From a virus, in the IMG/VR virus record IMGVR_UViG_3300045999_012529, positions 1 through 46,243 of that record: a DNA stretch of 46,243 nt; one strand, 5' to 3'. Within the stretch, counting starts at the first letter, position 1, and each line of letters begins with the position of its first letter. Both the position numbers and the translations under genes were made by a program. This document shows, piece by piece, positions 8,162 to 17,249 of the stretch. The notes under the pieces are model-generated. The model was not told the origin of the DNA, made no database searches, and saw nothing but the letters and a program-made list of their open reading frames with translations.

Positions 8162-9745
8162 ATGGAAAAGCAGACGTTTGTCTATCCCAGCTCGGACCTT
8201 GACCGCGGCCGCAACATGCTGGCGCTGTTAGGGAGCTTCTGGTCGCGCACCTACAGCCGGTCGGACCAGGTCAACTCGTACGCCGAGGGGACCGCCCTGC
8301 TGGCGGCGCAGAATCACCGGAACCTGCTCGAGGTTGTAGCGGCGATGAGCCGCCTCGACGTGCCGCTCTACCACGCCGAGATGTGGACGCCCGTCGTGCT
8401 GCGCCGGAGTCAGCGCAACGGCGTGCTCACGAACATCGCCCGTTTTGACCGGACGACCGAGACTTTCGACGGCAGGCTCGTTTTCGACACAGCCGCCGGG
8501 CAGCCGTTCTTCGCGTTCCCCAAGCCAGAAAAGCTGGTCGCGTCGGCGCAGATCCTGGACCGCCTGACGCAGCCGACGCTCGCCCTCTCTGAGAACGTCG
8601 ACTACACGGTCGACCAGGAGCGCGGCGCCATCATCTTTGTCGAAGATCCTTTCGATAAGCCGAACCTTATCAAGAAAGGCATTTACGACAACGGCGCGCT
8701 AGTTGACGAGGAGATCACGCTCTGGGCTTTCATGGGGCAGTTCGACTACCAGTATGTCTACAGCCAGTTCGCCTATGCCTTGGGCATCAAGCTTCAGACC
8801 AGCCAGGGCTACAAAGATTTCATGAACGCCGTGTTCAGCGGCCTGGTTAACGGCGGCGCCACGGCAGGCGACCTCGACCTGGCGTTTGCGGCGATCACGG
8901 GCGTGCCGGTTTCTCTCGAGCCGTTAGAGGTTGTCGAAGTTCTTCAGCGAGACGCCCACGGCACGCTGATCATTACAGACAAGCACGTCTATCGCTTTCC
9001 TGAAGACGCCACGCCGATTGTTGCGGTAGGCGACCAGATCCGCGCCGGGACGCAGCTTGTCGACTCGGTTGAGATCGTGGAGCTGACGACCGGCGCCGTT
9101 CCCGAAACGATCAGCGCGTTGGCCCTGGACGAGGGGTTCCTTTCGGCCTGCTTCTACGGCGACCTGGTTTTCGAGAACAAGGACGTGCCGCTCGTCGTCA
9201 ACACGGCGCACCCGTCGGGCTACACCTATTTGCGTTTTGCCCTGGGCGGCTTCCCAGCCGACGTAGAGCGGTTCTTCGACGAGCTGCACATGCGGGGCGT
9301 TGCCGAGGCGGTCCAAATTCCCGATCCGTGCGAGCGGCGCCGTCAACGGCGGGGCACGCTGGCGCATGTTATTGACCGGCGCACAAACCCTGACGGCGAG
9401 CCGACGGTCGATAATCTCCCGACAACCATCAATCCGCTGGCGTTTATCGCGGAAAACATCCTGCGAAACAACGTGTTCCTCGTGCGCATTAAGAGCGCTA
9501 CATTGGGGCAAAATCGGCTAGGTCTGTACAATATGAGGCACCTGCGCCAACTCCTGCCGCCCCAGGCTGCCATGATCGTTATTTACGAGATTGGCGGCAT
9601 CCGGGACGTGCTGGACGGCGAGGAAAACGTGACCGACGCCGCAACCTCGTTTACCGGGATGGAGCCGCAGTTTGACAGCGTGCCCGAAGAGCTGGTCCAG
9701 GACCGCGGGGCGACGCTGAGAGTCATTTCTGGGACGTGCCAATAA
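8162..9745 (+). CDS. large baseplate/tail protein, 527 aa
   Basis: A 527-residue protein seven bases after the gpJ-like gene, with AGGTGA just before the start. The early part (RGRNMLALLGSFWSRTYS) is helical; beta-rich regions follow (YTVDQERGAIIFVEDPFDKP), and the end is a second alpha/beta portion. It occupies the position of a gpI-like or wedge gp7/gp8-like protein, downstream of gpJ, but is longer than gpI. No specific family is recognisable, so baseplate or tail-fibre attachment is inferred from position only. Confidence 0.85.
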   Translation: MEKQTFVYPSSDLDRGRNMLALLGSFWSRTYSRSDQVNSYAEGTALLAAQNHRNLLEVVAAMSRLDVPLYHAEMWTPVVLRRSQRNGVLTNIARFDRTTETFDGRLVFDTAAGQPFFAFPKPEKLVASAQILDRLTQPTLALSENVDYTVDQERGAIIFVEDPFDKPNLIKKGIYDNGALVDEEITLWAFMGQFDYQYVYSQFAYALGIKLQTSQGYKDFMNAVFSGLVNGGATAGDLDLAFAAITGVPVSLEPLEVVEVLQRDAHGTLIITDKHVYRFPEDATPIVAVGDQIRAGTQLVDSVEIVELTTGAVPETISALALDEGFLSACFYGDLVFENKDVPLVVNTAHPSGYTYLRFALGGFPADVERFFDELHMRGVAEAVQIPDPCERRRQRRGTLAHVIDRRTNPDGEPTVDNLPTTINPLAFIAENILRNNVFLVRIKSATLGQNRLGLYNMRHLRQLLPPQAAMIVIYEIGGIRDVLDGEENVTDAATSFTGMEPQFDSVPEELVQDRGATLRVISGTCQ

Positions 9746-9754
9746 GGAAGCATC

Positions 9755-10381
9755 ATGGCCAGCGATAAGATCGGCATTAACGGTTCGGGCGTGCGCGGCC
9801 GGGTCACTATTTGGCGCGTCGAGCCGTCCGGGCTCATGACTCCGCTCCACACCCAGCGCAACCAGATCCAGTTCTCCTGGGGCCACATTGCCGCCCGGCA
9901 AATCGGCTACCGTTACCAGGCTGGCCGCCCCAGCTACCACGTCTCGGGGATGTACATCGAGTACGAGAATGTCCCCAATCCAGAAGACCCGATCAGCGTC
10001 TCCGCCTTCGACCGGGAACTCGGCGTCGACTATTACAACGGCCTGGCCCTGAGCGCCACGCAGGACTTCCTGCGGGTCGAGCAGCGCGTCGAGCCGAACC
10101 TGAGCATCTCGACAGGCTACGAGGATTACTTCGTGGCGAACGAGAGCGGCAACCAGCTCACGTTCTTCGCGCAGACCGCAGGCGTCGAGGGCGTTCATGG
10201 CAAGGACTTCAGCAGCGGAGTGAACAGCAAGGTTTACGCCGCGGCACTGGTGGCCACGCCGGAGTTCAGCGACCGCACAAAGGACGTCATCTTTGCGCGC
10301 ACAACGTTCGCCGTCGAAAACCAGGTCACCAAGGAAGCCTCGTCGCAAATCGGCATCACTTGGGACATCGCATTTGAATAA
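9755..10381 (+). CDS. hypothetical virion protein, 208 aa
   Basis: The 208-residue protein has a reasonable Shine-Dalgarno (AAGGAAG). It is beta-rich with aromatic-aliphatic strands (VRGRVTIWRVEPSGLM, QLTFFAQTAGVEG). It may be a tail-tip or fibre-attachment protein given its position between the wedge genes and the fibre gene that follows. I do not recognise a family. It ends 42 bases upstream of the next start, in front of the CsrA-site hairpins. Confidence 0.8.
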   Translation: MASDKIGINGSGVRGRVTIWRVEPSGLMTPLHTQRNQIQFSWGHIAARQIGYRYQAGRPSYHVSGMYIEYENVPNPEDPISVSAFDRELGVDYYNGLALSATQDFLRVEQRVEPNLSISTGYEDYFVANESGNQLTFFAQTAGVEGVHGKDFSSGVNSKVYAAALVATPEFSDRTKDVIFARTTFAVENQVTKEASSQIGITWDIAFE

Positions 10382-10389
10382 CGGCTAAC

Positions 10390-10429
10390 TCACACGGATG
10401 TGTGAAAGCCTTGGAGGACACGGATGTCC
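10390..10429 (+). promoter_or_regulatory. candidate CsrA binding sites over the fibre-gene start
   Basis: Two hairpins with GGA in the loop lie in tandem. Hairpin 1 (10390-10405) is TCACAC-GGAT-GTGTGA, six perfect base pairs. Hairpin 2 (10416-10429) is GGACA-CGGA-TGTCC, five perfect pairs, and the ATG of the fibre gene (10424-10426) lies in its loop and 3' arm. Both contain ACACGGATGT, differing in one base from the core of the CsrA consensus ACARGGAUGU. The Shine-Dalgarno GGAGG is at 10413-10417 and partly in hairpin 2. A csrA gene occurs at 27634. CsrA binding would be expected to block translation; this is inference. Confidence 0.65.
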
Positions 10430-12322
10430 AATAACTGGCTGAACAATATCAAGCACGTTACCCCCGGCGAGCCCGTGCAGGCGGGTGTCGTGAGCCGTCC
10501 CGACCGGGCGCTCGTGGACCGGACTGAATATCTCAAGCAGCGGCTCGACGCCGCGGCGCTGGGACAGGCCATCTTCGATATCGACGCTACGATCGCTCCG
10601 GACGTGCTCCCCGGACAGCCGGTCTACTGGAACGCCACGGCGCAGCGCTACGAGCGCGCCCTCGCCGCCGTCGATACCGACCAGACGACCCAGACCCTCG
10701 TCACGCTGCCCTCGAGCGACGTCCTGGGCCTGTGCTACAAGAAGAAGAACGCCACGCTCGCTGACGTCGTTCTTCATGGCGTCGTGCGGCTGCCCGAGAT
10801 CACCAACGCCGTAACGGCGCCGGTCGCGGCGGGTCGGTACTATCTCTCCGCTGTAGAGCCCGGCAAGCTCGTCCGGCAGCGTCCGCCTGTCTCGGTGAGC
10901 GTGTGCTACGTCCAGGGCGTCAAGGACAACTGCGCCGACGAGCCGTGGGTCGTCGTGATGCCGCAGCTGCGCAGCTTTCTGGATGACCACATTCACTACC
11001 GTTTTGAACTGACCGCGCTGCCTGCGGGCGACCACGACCCGGAAGCCGCCGCCCTGGCGGGCGTGCACACGGTTGACAACGCCGACGCCACGCAAGAAGG
11101 CTGGCTCCCGGCCGATCACACGGTGTTCGACGGTCGAGCACCGGTGGGCGCGAAGTTCGGTTACAACTTCTCGCAGCACGAGGCGATCTCGCTCGTCTGG
11201 CCGCCCATGCCGCTCCAGGCTGTGGCCGTGCTGTGGGACAAAGGTATCAACAACGTCGGCGCCACGGAGATCCCGCTGGGCTCCGACGGCCTGTGCATCT
11301 GCGACGCCAACGGCATCTGGTGGATGAGCGACTGCTACGGCGACGTTCCGTGGCCCGCTGATCTCGACACTTCCAGTAGCGAATCGCTCAGCTCGCTCGC
11401 CGCCTGCCCGCGCGAAGAGCGGATGCGCGTGATCGTTGTCTACCTGCGTATGCTCTTCGGCAACGACCGCTCAGTGGTCACCAGCCTCAAGCCCGCGGTG
11501 GACAGCCCGATCACGATCGCTAACTGCGACGGGACGCTGGCAACCCAAGAGCAGCCGCTGACGGGCGACCTGGAGCTGGGACTAAACCTGGCGCTGGTCG
11601 ACGACCCGACTGAGGTTGTGGGAAGCCGAGTCTACAAGCAGATCACCACGGACTTTAAGTTTCGCAAAGGCTGGATTGCCGAAGGCGTCCGTGTCGGCGC
11701 GGGTCCGCTTGTAATCACGGGCACACGCAGCCGCACGCTTACGACTGCAGAAAAGACGGCGCTGGACCTGCCCTCGGACGACGCGACGCTGCTGCATCAG
11801 GGTCTAGTCACGATCTCCTACGATGACCAGCTCGTGGAGCGTGAGATTTCGCCGCAGATTATTCGGCTCTCCGACACGGTTGAGCGACTGTACCTCGACA
11901 TTCCCTACCTGGGTTTTCCGCAGGGCCAGGACTCTCTGGTGCGTGTCCGGCTCAACGTGCCCGGCGCCAACCTCGGCAGCAGCCTGGAGATGCGCGTCCG
12001 CGTGCAGCTCTTCGGTCGCACGTCCGCCGTGCTGCCCGAGATGACCATGTCGTACCGGCAGCTCCCGCGGCCTGCAGGTACGGTCACTGTCGGCATGCCC
12101 ACGCTGCCGGGCCTGGGCGACGAGATCAGCCTGGCCTTCGATCTGCCGACTGCGTCCCTCGCTCTCGATACGCCGATCGAGGTTTCCAGCGAAGCGTTTG
12201 CCGTGACCGAGGGCGACACGATTCTTGTGACGCTCGCCCGCGCCGGAAGCGCTGATAGCTACGCGGGCGAGATTGGACTGCTGCGCTTGTCGGGCGTCAT
12301 TACCGTTCCGGGTGCTGAATAA
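10424..12322 (+). CDS. probable tail fibre/spike protein, 632 aa
   Basis: The 632-residue protein begins MSNNWLNNIKHVTPGEPV. The N-terminal part has a fibre-base character with many Asp-Thr-Gln turns, followed by a DDHIHYRFEL segment and long beta-rich regions to the end. It carries several cysteines, as do its downstream neighbours. It is the first gene of the fibre block and lies behind two CsrA-type hairpins that include its start codon and Shine-Dalgarno. The fold cannot be named from sequence; a receptor-binding fibre is the most likely role. The ATG at 10424 is set by a good GGAGG six bases upstream. Confidence 0.85.
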   Translation: MSNNWLNNIKHVTPGEPVQAGVVSRPDRALVDRTEYLKQRLDAAALGQAIFDIDATIAPDVLPGQPVYWNATAQRYERALAAVDTDQTTQTLVTLPSSDVLGLCYKKKNATLADVVLHGVVRLPEITNAVTAPVAAGRYYLSAVEPGKLVRQRPPVSVSVCYVQGVKDNCADEPWVVVMPQLRSFLDDHIHYRFELTALPAGDHDPEAAALAGVHTVDNADATQEGWLPADHTVFDGRAPVGAKFGYNFSQHEAISLVWPPMPLQAVAVLWDKGINNVGATEIPLGSDGLCICDANGIWWMSDCYGDVPWPADLDTSSSESLSSLAACPREERMRVIVVYLRMLFGNDRSVVTSLKPAVDSPITIANCDGTLATQEQPLTGDLELGLNLALVDDPTEVVGSRVYKQITTDFKFRKGWIAEGVRVGAGPLVITGTRSRTLTTAEKTALDLPSDDATLLHQGLVTISYDDQLVEREISPQIIRLSDTVERLYLDIPYLGFPQGQDSLVRVRLNVPGANLGSSLEMRVRVQLFGRTSAVLPEMTMSYRQLPRPAGTVTVGMPTLPGLGDEISLAFDLPTASLALDTPIEVSSEAFAVTEGDTILVTLARAGSADSYAGEIGLLRLSGVITVPGAE

Positions 12323-12325
12323 GCC

Positions 12326-13285
12326 ATGCCAGTTGGAAATTGGAATCTACAGTGGCTTAACCATAACTCGCAGCGCTCCTATCCGCTGACCGAGCGCGCT
12401 ACCAAAACAGACACAACTGGCACGATCCGCCTGCCCGATAGCTTCATTGTCGCGCTCTACTTGCCGGTGCACGTCGACCTGCTCATCGAGCCCGCCAAGT
12501 TCTACCTTAAGAGCCTGTTGATCTCGGCGACCGGCTACAACATCACCATCGGCTACGACGACGGCGAGACGAGCACGCTCGCCAACCCGGACGTCGCCGC
12601 GGCCAACATCGCCAAAACTGCTTATCAGCCCAACCGTTCTTTTGCGCTGGCGGGCGTCGACAACTTTTCTGACTCAATCGGCGAAGTCGTCATCGGGCGC
12701 CTAGACGAGATCGACGCCCTACCGCCAGGGTTGTATTACTTCACGCCCGCTGGCGGCCTGCTCGAAACAGACCCCGTGCGCCCGATGATTCGCGGCGTCA
12801 CCCGGTTGCGTGTGTCAAACAACAACGAGCTGAGCGACTTTGTCTACGGCGACGTGACGTTGGTCGCCGGAACAAATATGCGGATTGCCGTCGAAACCGG
12901 CTTAGACAACGACCCGCGCATCACGTTCAGCGCCATCTCCGGACTAAACCTAAACACGGACTGCGTCTGCGAGACGCCAGAAACAGGCGAGTGCATTCGC
13001 TGCATCAACGGTGTTTGCTCTGGTGACGGCGAGTATGTCTTTAGCGGCGGCGAGTGCATTTCAATCAGCCCCACGACGGGCGGCCTGGTGTTCAGCGACT
13101 TCTGCGCCCAGCCCTGCTGCGGCTGCGAAGAGCTAGACGCGCTGACGCAGCAGGTCGACCGTTTTGGAGATGGCGTAAACACCCTGCAGAATTTCGTCAC
13201 GCGGCTTGGATCCGAAGTGACGCAAATGTCGCTCGTCGTCCTGGGAAGCCGTCTTGGCGATTCCGGCTGCAACACCTGTGGCTAG
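12326..13285 (+). CDS. fibre-family protein with R-x-YP N-terminal module (paralogue 1)
   Basis: A 319-residue protein whose start holds NHNSQRSYPLTER, a motif shared with the proteins at 14823, 16466 and 17250. After a beta-rich module comes a Cys-rich stretch (CVCETPETGECIRCINGVC, then PCCGC), then a heptad-like helix (LTQQVDRFGDGVNTLQNFV) and a GCNTCG terminus. The 'INGVCSGDGEYVFSG' segment matches the fibre motif 'NG...G.(V/L).L.G' used in tail fibres. A trimeric fibre or decoration protein, possibly disulphide-linked, is the likely role. The start follows the previous stop by three bases with weak Shine-Dalgarno. Confidence 0.8.
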   Translation: MPVGNWNLQWLNHNSQRSYPLTERATKTDTTGTIRLPDSFIVALYLPVHVDLLIEPAKFYLKSLLISATGYNITIGYDDGETSTLANPDVAAANIAKTAYQPNRSFALAGVDNFSDSIGEVVIGRLDEIDALPPGLYYFTPAGGLLETDPVRPMIRGVTRLRVSNNNELSDFVYGDVTLVAGTNMRIAVETGLDNDPRITFSAISGLNLNTDCVCETPETGECIRCINGVCSGDGEYVFSGGECISISPTTGGLVFSDFCAQPCCGCEELDALTQQVDRFGDGVNTLQNFVTRLGSEVTQMSLVVLGSRLGDSGCNTCG

Positions 13286-13293
13286 GAGCTGCC

Positions 13294-14820
13294 ATGAGCT
13301 GCGAAGAACCTGTCATCACGCCAGGCGGCCGAGGCGGTATTGGCGTCGTTCAGCCGCAGAGCGGGCTAGACTACCCACTCGTCGCGCCGTCGGACGACGT
13401 TAGATATCTATTGGCCGACTTCTACCTGGCCTACGACGATCCCGGATTTTACAGCGCAGACGAGACGGTCCGCACGCACCCGCTGCGAATCAAGTGGCTC
13501 TACGGCGTCGGCTGCGAGGCGGGGTTGGCCCCTGTCTGGGCGCCTACGCCTGTCCACGAAGCCGACATTCTGATTGTTGACGCCGACGACAACACGGTCT
13601 TCGACTCGACGCAGCTCGTGCCCGCTGACGGAGATCCTGAGTTCCGCCGGTTTCTGAAACGCAGTTGGAGCGAAGACTACGACGTCTACGAATGGATTGG
13701 TTTAAACGGTGTCTGCCGATTGGTTGTCCACAAAACTTGGCCGCCCTCTTTTGAGATCGCGCCGAAGGACTGGCCGGTGCACCTGACGCCGGAGAATGCC
13801 GTCCTGGACGCGCGCGCCGTCTACAAGATTCCCAAGCGGCTCAGGTCTCTCGCGGTCGTCTCTGAAAATGCGGAGGTCGGTACGGTGCAGCAGACTGGCG
13901 TGATCTTCGCCGCGGGAAACAACATGATCATCGCGAACGCGGCGACGACGACCAGCGGACTGCGACAGAACACAAACATCACTTTTACCGCAGAGCCGGG
14001 CGCGGGCGCAGGAAAGTATGACGACTGCCCCGAGGAACCATCGCAACCGATTTACCGGTTGAACGGCGGCACGCCGAACGAGTACGGAGATCTTGTTCTC
14101 TCCGGCCCAGATTGCATTTGGATTCGTCAGCCGACGACGCTCAACGTTATGGGTCGCGCAGTGCCGGTGCGCCCAAACGGAAAATCAGCGCTAGCCATCG
14201 GCAGCAATTGCCCGCCATGCTGCGACTGCCCCGACTACGCTAATACGGCGCTGTACATGAACCGAATTGCGAGCCGATATACAACAATCGGCAAGCGCTC
14301 GCACGAGGTTAAGCTGCTGCACGAAAGCAATATTGACCGGTGGACGGAGCAGCGCGATTGCCGCCTGCAGAAACCTCTTAAGGTTATTCTTACGCCGCAG
14401 AATTGTCCGCTCATGGACGTGGTCATCATGTACTGCAATCAGTGTCAGCAGTGCGCCGAAAACGGGTCGCTGACAGTTGATTTTTCTACGTTTCCAACAG
14501 GCGCTACCGCGATATTAGAGTGCGGATACACTTTCTTGCACGCGCCAAACTATCCAGGTGTTGAGTTTAATCTCCAGGGCGCGTATCCGACATTCACAGC
14601 GCAGCTGCCGCCAGTTGACGTGGGTAATTCGGCTTACGTTAAATTTCGCCTGCGCTTTAGCCCAAAAACCTATCCATACCAGGTCACAGCGCAACTTTCC
14701 GGCGAAGTGAACGGCAGTCCTGTAAAAGCCGGATGTGAAGATGACGCGCCAATTGCCAGCGCAACAGATTCAGCGGCGCTCAACTGTAACTTGTCCGGCG
14801 GCACAATCCGAAACTGCTGA
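13294..14820 (+). CDS. fibre-family protein with Cys-rich and helical region, 508 aa
   Basis: The start at 13294 follows AGGAG by five bases; a longer frame reaching back to 13054 would overlap the preceding gene and is not used. The 508-residue protein lacks the full R-x-YP N-terminus but has a similar LDYPL. It contains RLNGGTPNEYGDLVLSG, the same fibre motif as its neighbours, and then NCPPCCDC followed by a helical, Arg-rich stretch, like the PCCGC-helix unit of the previous gene. Several further CxxC pairs follow (CNQCQQC). Its end is a beta-sandwich-like domain. Palindrome copy at 13400. The role is inferred to be a fibre or decoration protein. Confidence 0.8.
   Translation: MSCEEPVITPGGRGGIGVVQPQSGLDYPLVAPSDDVRYLLADFYLAYDDPGFYSADETVRTHPLRIKWLYGVGCEAGLAPVWAPTPVHEADILIVDADDNTVFDSTQLVPADGDPEFRRFLKRSWSEDYDVYEWIGLNGVCRLVVHKTWPPSFEIAPKDWPVHLTPENAVLDARAVYKIPKRLRSLAVVSENAEVGTVQQTGVIFAAGNNMIIANAATTTSGLRQNTNITFTAEPGAGAGKYDDCPEEPSQPIYRLNGGTPNEYGDLVLSGPDCIWIRQPTTLNVMGRAVPVRPNGKSALAIGSNCPPCCDCPDYANTALYMNRIASRYTTIGKRSHEVKLLHESNIDRWTEQRDCRLQKPLKVILTPQNCPLMDVVIMYCNQCQQCAENGSLTVDFSTFPTGATAILECGYTFLHAPNYPGVEFNLQGAYPTFTAQLPPVDVGNSAYVKFRLRFSPKTYPYQVTAQLSGEVNGSPVKAGCEDDAPIASATDSAALNCNLSGGTIRNC
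13400..13411. repeat. dispersed palindrome TTAGATATCTAT, site 4
   Basis: Ten bases TAGATATCTA are symmetric. The frame is AGA TAT CTA, giving the uncommon AGA and CTA codons. Confidence 0.75.
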
Positions 14821-14822
14821 CA

Positions 14823-16463
14823 ATGGCTATTCGCAATCAAAACTGGTACGACCTGCAGGCCAACCGCCGCTATCCGCTTGACGAGCGCAGCACCGGCGTT
14901 GACGACGCAGGCGCGCCGATCCACGACGACATTCTCGCGGACTGCCACATCCGCTTTCCATCAAACCTAGGCCAGTACTTGTTTGTGCAGGGCGTTACCG
15001 TCGCGCCCAGTCTAGTCACAGTAGTCTTTGGAATTGCCGCCGACCTGAATGACACAGAGCCAGTCACTGTGGCCGCTGTCTCGCTGCCGCGCACAGCCGC
15101 ACAAAATGTAAATCATGCAATCACGCCGCTGGCCGACGGCGTGGCTGGCTGGGTTGTTCTCGGGCCGGGGCTCGACGAGGAATTTGCCGGTCGCTACAGC
15201 ACGCCCATCCAGACTTTGGTTTCGCCGCGCTGTGCCAGACCATACCGTCCGCTGCCGATCCCGTCGCTTGGCAAGTTGAATTTAGCGACCAGTCTGCAGG
15301 GCATCATTACGTTGTCGGCGCAGGCGCCCGTGACCGCCACGTACATTCCTGCCACTGATGCGCAGGCGCTTACAGTCGACGGCGCGCCGATCAACGCAAT
15401 TCTCTTCAAGCTCGAGGGCGAGCTACAGGGCTTCAATCCGCTCCGTGAGTTTCTGGGCCCTTGTGGTCAGCGCCCTGAAAGCGGCACCTGCCCCAAGCCG
15501 CCGATTGCGACTATCAACGGCATCTCGCCTGACTGTGACGGCAACATCAACCTGGTGTTTGATGGCTTTGACACTGCCGTTTTTGAAAACTGCGGCGGCG
15601 TGGATGTTATCTCCAACACTGGCCTGTCGGAGGCGTGCGCTGCCAACAACGACCGTCGCCGCCGGACACCGCAAGACAAGTGCACGCCCGGCACAGAGAG
15701 CATTGACGACGGCACATGGTACGACCCGACAACACAATTGCCCGACCCGCCGACGCCTCCCGATGTCGTTGAGTCGGAAAGCCTCTTCGACGATAGCGTA
15801 ATTGACTACTGCATTCTGCCGCCAATCTGCACTGATTTTGAAGCCGCAGACGCGTCTGCATTTACAGTACGCGAGGGCCTGTTTGTTTTTGAATCAGTAA
15901 GCGCGCCAGAGACCTGCAATCCAGCGTCATCGCTTGCAGCAACGCCAGAAAACAACTTTGTAGATCATTACGTTTATTCGGCTGCAAATATCGTGGGGCG
16001 CAATCTGGCGTTGTTTAAAAACTGCGCGAGCGACTGGGCGCTCGGTAAGACAATCGGGGCTGAGCTTCAAATAACAGCGGACGGGCTGCAGCGCAACGGC
16101 GGCATCGTTCTCAATTACCTGCCCGGTAGCTCGGCGCTGGGCACGCCAACGCGCTACTTGGCCGCGCTTGTCGACGCCGCCGCCGGGCAACTCAAGCTGA
16201 TCAGGTTCAACGGCACAAGCTTTGTGACTGAGTACAGCGCCGCCATGGAAACAATTGTGGGCACGTGGTACCGCGTGTCAGCGACGCCGGTACTTTCGGG
16301 TAGCACGGTTGTGGTCACGGTTGCCGTCGAGGCAGTCGACGACAGCGTGACCCCGGTGTCTTTTGCCGTTCCAATTTCCAACTACGGCGACCCAATCGGG
16401 CAGGCCGGGTTGCTGAGCCTGTCCGCCTACACCCGCTTCAACAAGTTCACAATTGAGGATTAG
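14823..16463 (+). CDS. fibre-family protein with R-x-YP module (paralogue 2), 546 aa
   Basis: The 546-residue protein begins with NQNWYDLQANRRYPLDERS, the clearest copy of the R-x-YP motif, followed by an Ile/Val-rich beta module similar in layout to paralogue 1. Midway it has TINGISPDCDGNINLVFDG, a textbook tail-fibre motif. A Cys/Asp-rich linker follows, then a lectin-like beta-sandwich in the last 200 residues (for example GRNLALFKNCASDWALGK, with a long strand series). That last part may bind host sugars, by appearance only. The start is two bases after the previous stop. Confidence 0.85.
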   Translation: MAIRNQNWYDLQANRRYPLDERSTGVDDAGAPIHDDILADCHIRFPSNLGQYLFVQGVTVAPSLVTVVFGIAADLNDTEPVTVAAVSLPRTAAQNVNHAITPLADGVAGWVVLGPGLDEEFAGRYSTPIQTLVSPRCARPYRPLPIPSLGKLNLATSLQGIITLSAQAPVTATYIPATDAQALTVDGAPINAILFKLEGELQGFNPLREFLGPCGQRPESGTCPKPPIATINGISPDCDGNINLVFDGFDTAVFENCGGVDVISNTGLSEACAANNDRRRRTPQDKCTPGTESIDDGTWYDPTTQLPDPPTPPDVVESESLFDDSVIDYCILPPICTDFEAADASAFTVREGLFVFESVSAPETCNPASSLAATPENNFVDHYVYSAANIVGRNLALFKNCASDWALGKTIGAELQITADGLQRNGGIVLNYLPGSSALGTPTRYLAALVDAAAGQLKLIRFNGTSFVTEYSAAMETIVGTWYRVSATPVLSGSTVVVTVAVEAVDDSVTPVSFAVPISNYGDPIGQAGLLSLSAYTRFNKFTIED

Positions 16464-16465
16464 TT

Positions 16466-17248
16466 ATGGCTGGCGCGCGCATTCTTTATCCGCAATTCCG
16501 AGACGAGCAGGCTGATTCGCGCTATCCGTTTGCAGACAGCGCCAGCCTTGTGTCGACAGAGCAGAAGTTGGACATCGGTCGCGACACATTTTTTGACGCG
16601 ACGATTTACACGATTGGCGGCAGCCGACAGGCCTACATCTCGTCAATTTTTGTTAGCCAGCAGCAAGTCGATATTCGCGTTGGCGACGTAGCGAACAAAG
16701 ACAGGGCGACGGCGAGCTTTAATCCGCGGTCTCCGCCTGAAAGCGGCGTGCTCGATTTGTTCGATGAATTTGGTCGCCCGGCAGGGCGGCTTTTGTCCGT
16801 GCCGCTTGCGCTCGCGCGATTTTCGGGCTGGCCCGCCGCGACTCACACGTTCTCGGTCGCCGCGGCCGAGTTCGTTTCTACCGTCGTGATTCCAGCGCGC
16901 GAACCCGGCGTCCGCGCGCTGAAGACGCTCGATGGGCCAATCATGACGGGCGACGTGTGGCTGGTGGGCGGCCGCGGTGTGGTCGTTCGAAAAGAAGACG
17001 ACACCACCATCCGGATAGATATCATTGGCGAGCCGCTGTTCAGCCGCTACATCTGCGACGAATTCAATCGGTTTGAGCCCAAAACATTCTTGCAAACGCT
17101 CACAATTGACGGCGTTACTTGCGGCCCCGACGAATACGGCAATTTTATTGTCACCGCCACCGGACACGGCGCTAATGACACCGTTTTGCGCGTCTACCCG
17201 CAAGACGGAAACATTAAAATAGACACCGTCGGTCGAAAGGTAGTGTGA
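16466..17248 (+). CDS. fibre-family protein with R-x-YP module (paralogue 3), 260 aa
   Basis: A 260-residue protein starting RILYPQFRDEQADSRYPFAD, the shared N-terminal motif. A beta-rich module follows, with FVSTVVIPAREPGVRALKTL. Its C-terminal TIDGVTCGPDEYGNFIV repeats the fibre motif of the other paralogues. It is shorter than paralogue 2 because it lacks the C-terminal sandwich. A near copy of the palindrome (ATAGATATCATT at 17025-17036) lies in it. Likely an adaptor or short fibre; function is inferred from the family pattern. The start is two bases after the previous stop, with little Shine-Dalgarno. Confidence 0.8.
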   Translation: MAGARILYPQFRDEQADSRYPFADSASLVSTEQKLDIGRDTFFDATIYTIGGSRQAYISSIFVSQQQVDIRVGDVANKDRATASFNPRSPPESGVLDLFDEFGRPAGRLLSVPLALARFSGWPAATHTFSVAAAEFVSTVVIPAREPGVRALKTLDGPIMTGDVWLVGGRGVVVRKEDDTTIRIDIIGEPLFSRYICDEFNRFEPKTFLQTLTIDGVTCGPDEYGNFIVTATGHGANDTVLRVYPQDGNIKIDTVGRKVV

Positions 17249-17249
17249 T

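Noticed and set aside
9518-11179. Long minus-strand frames opposite the tail genes
   Set aside because: Same shadow composition and no ribosome binding sites; the plus-strand genes are continuous here.
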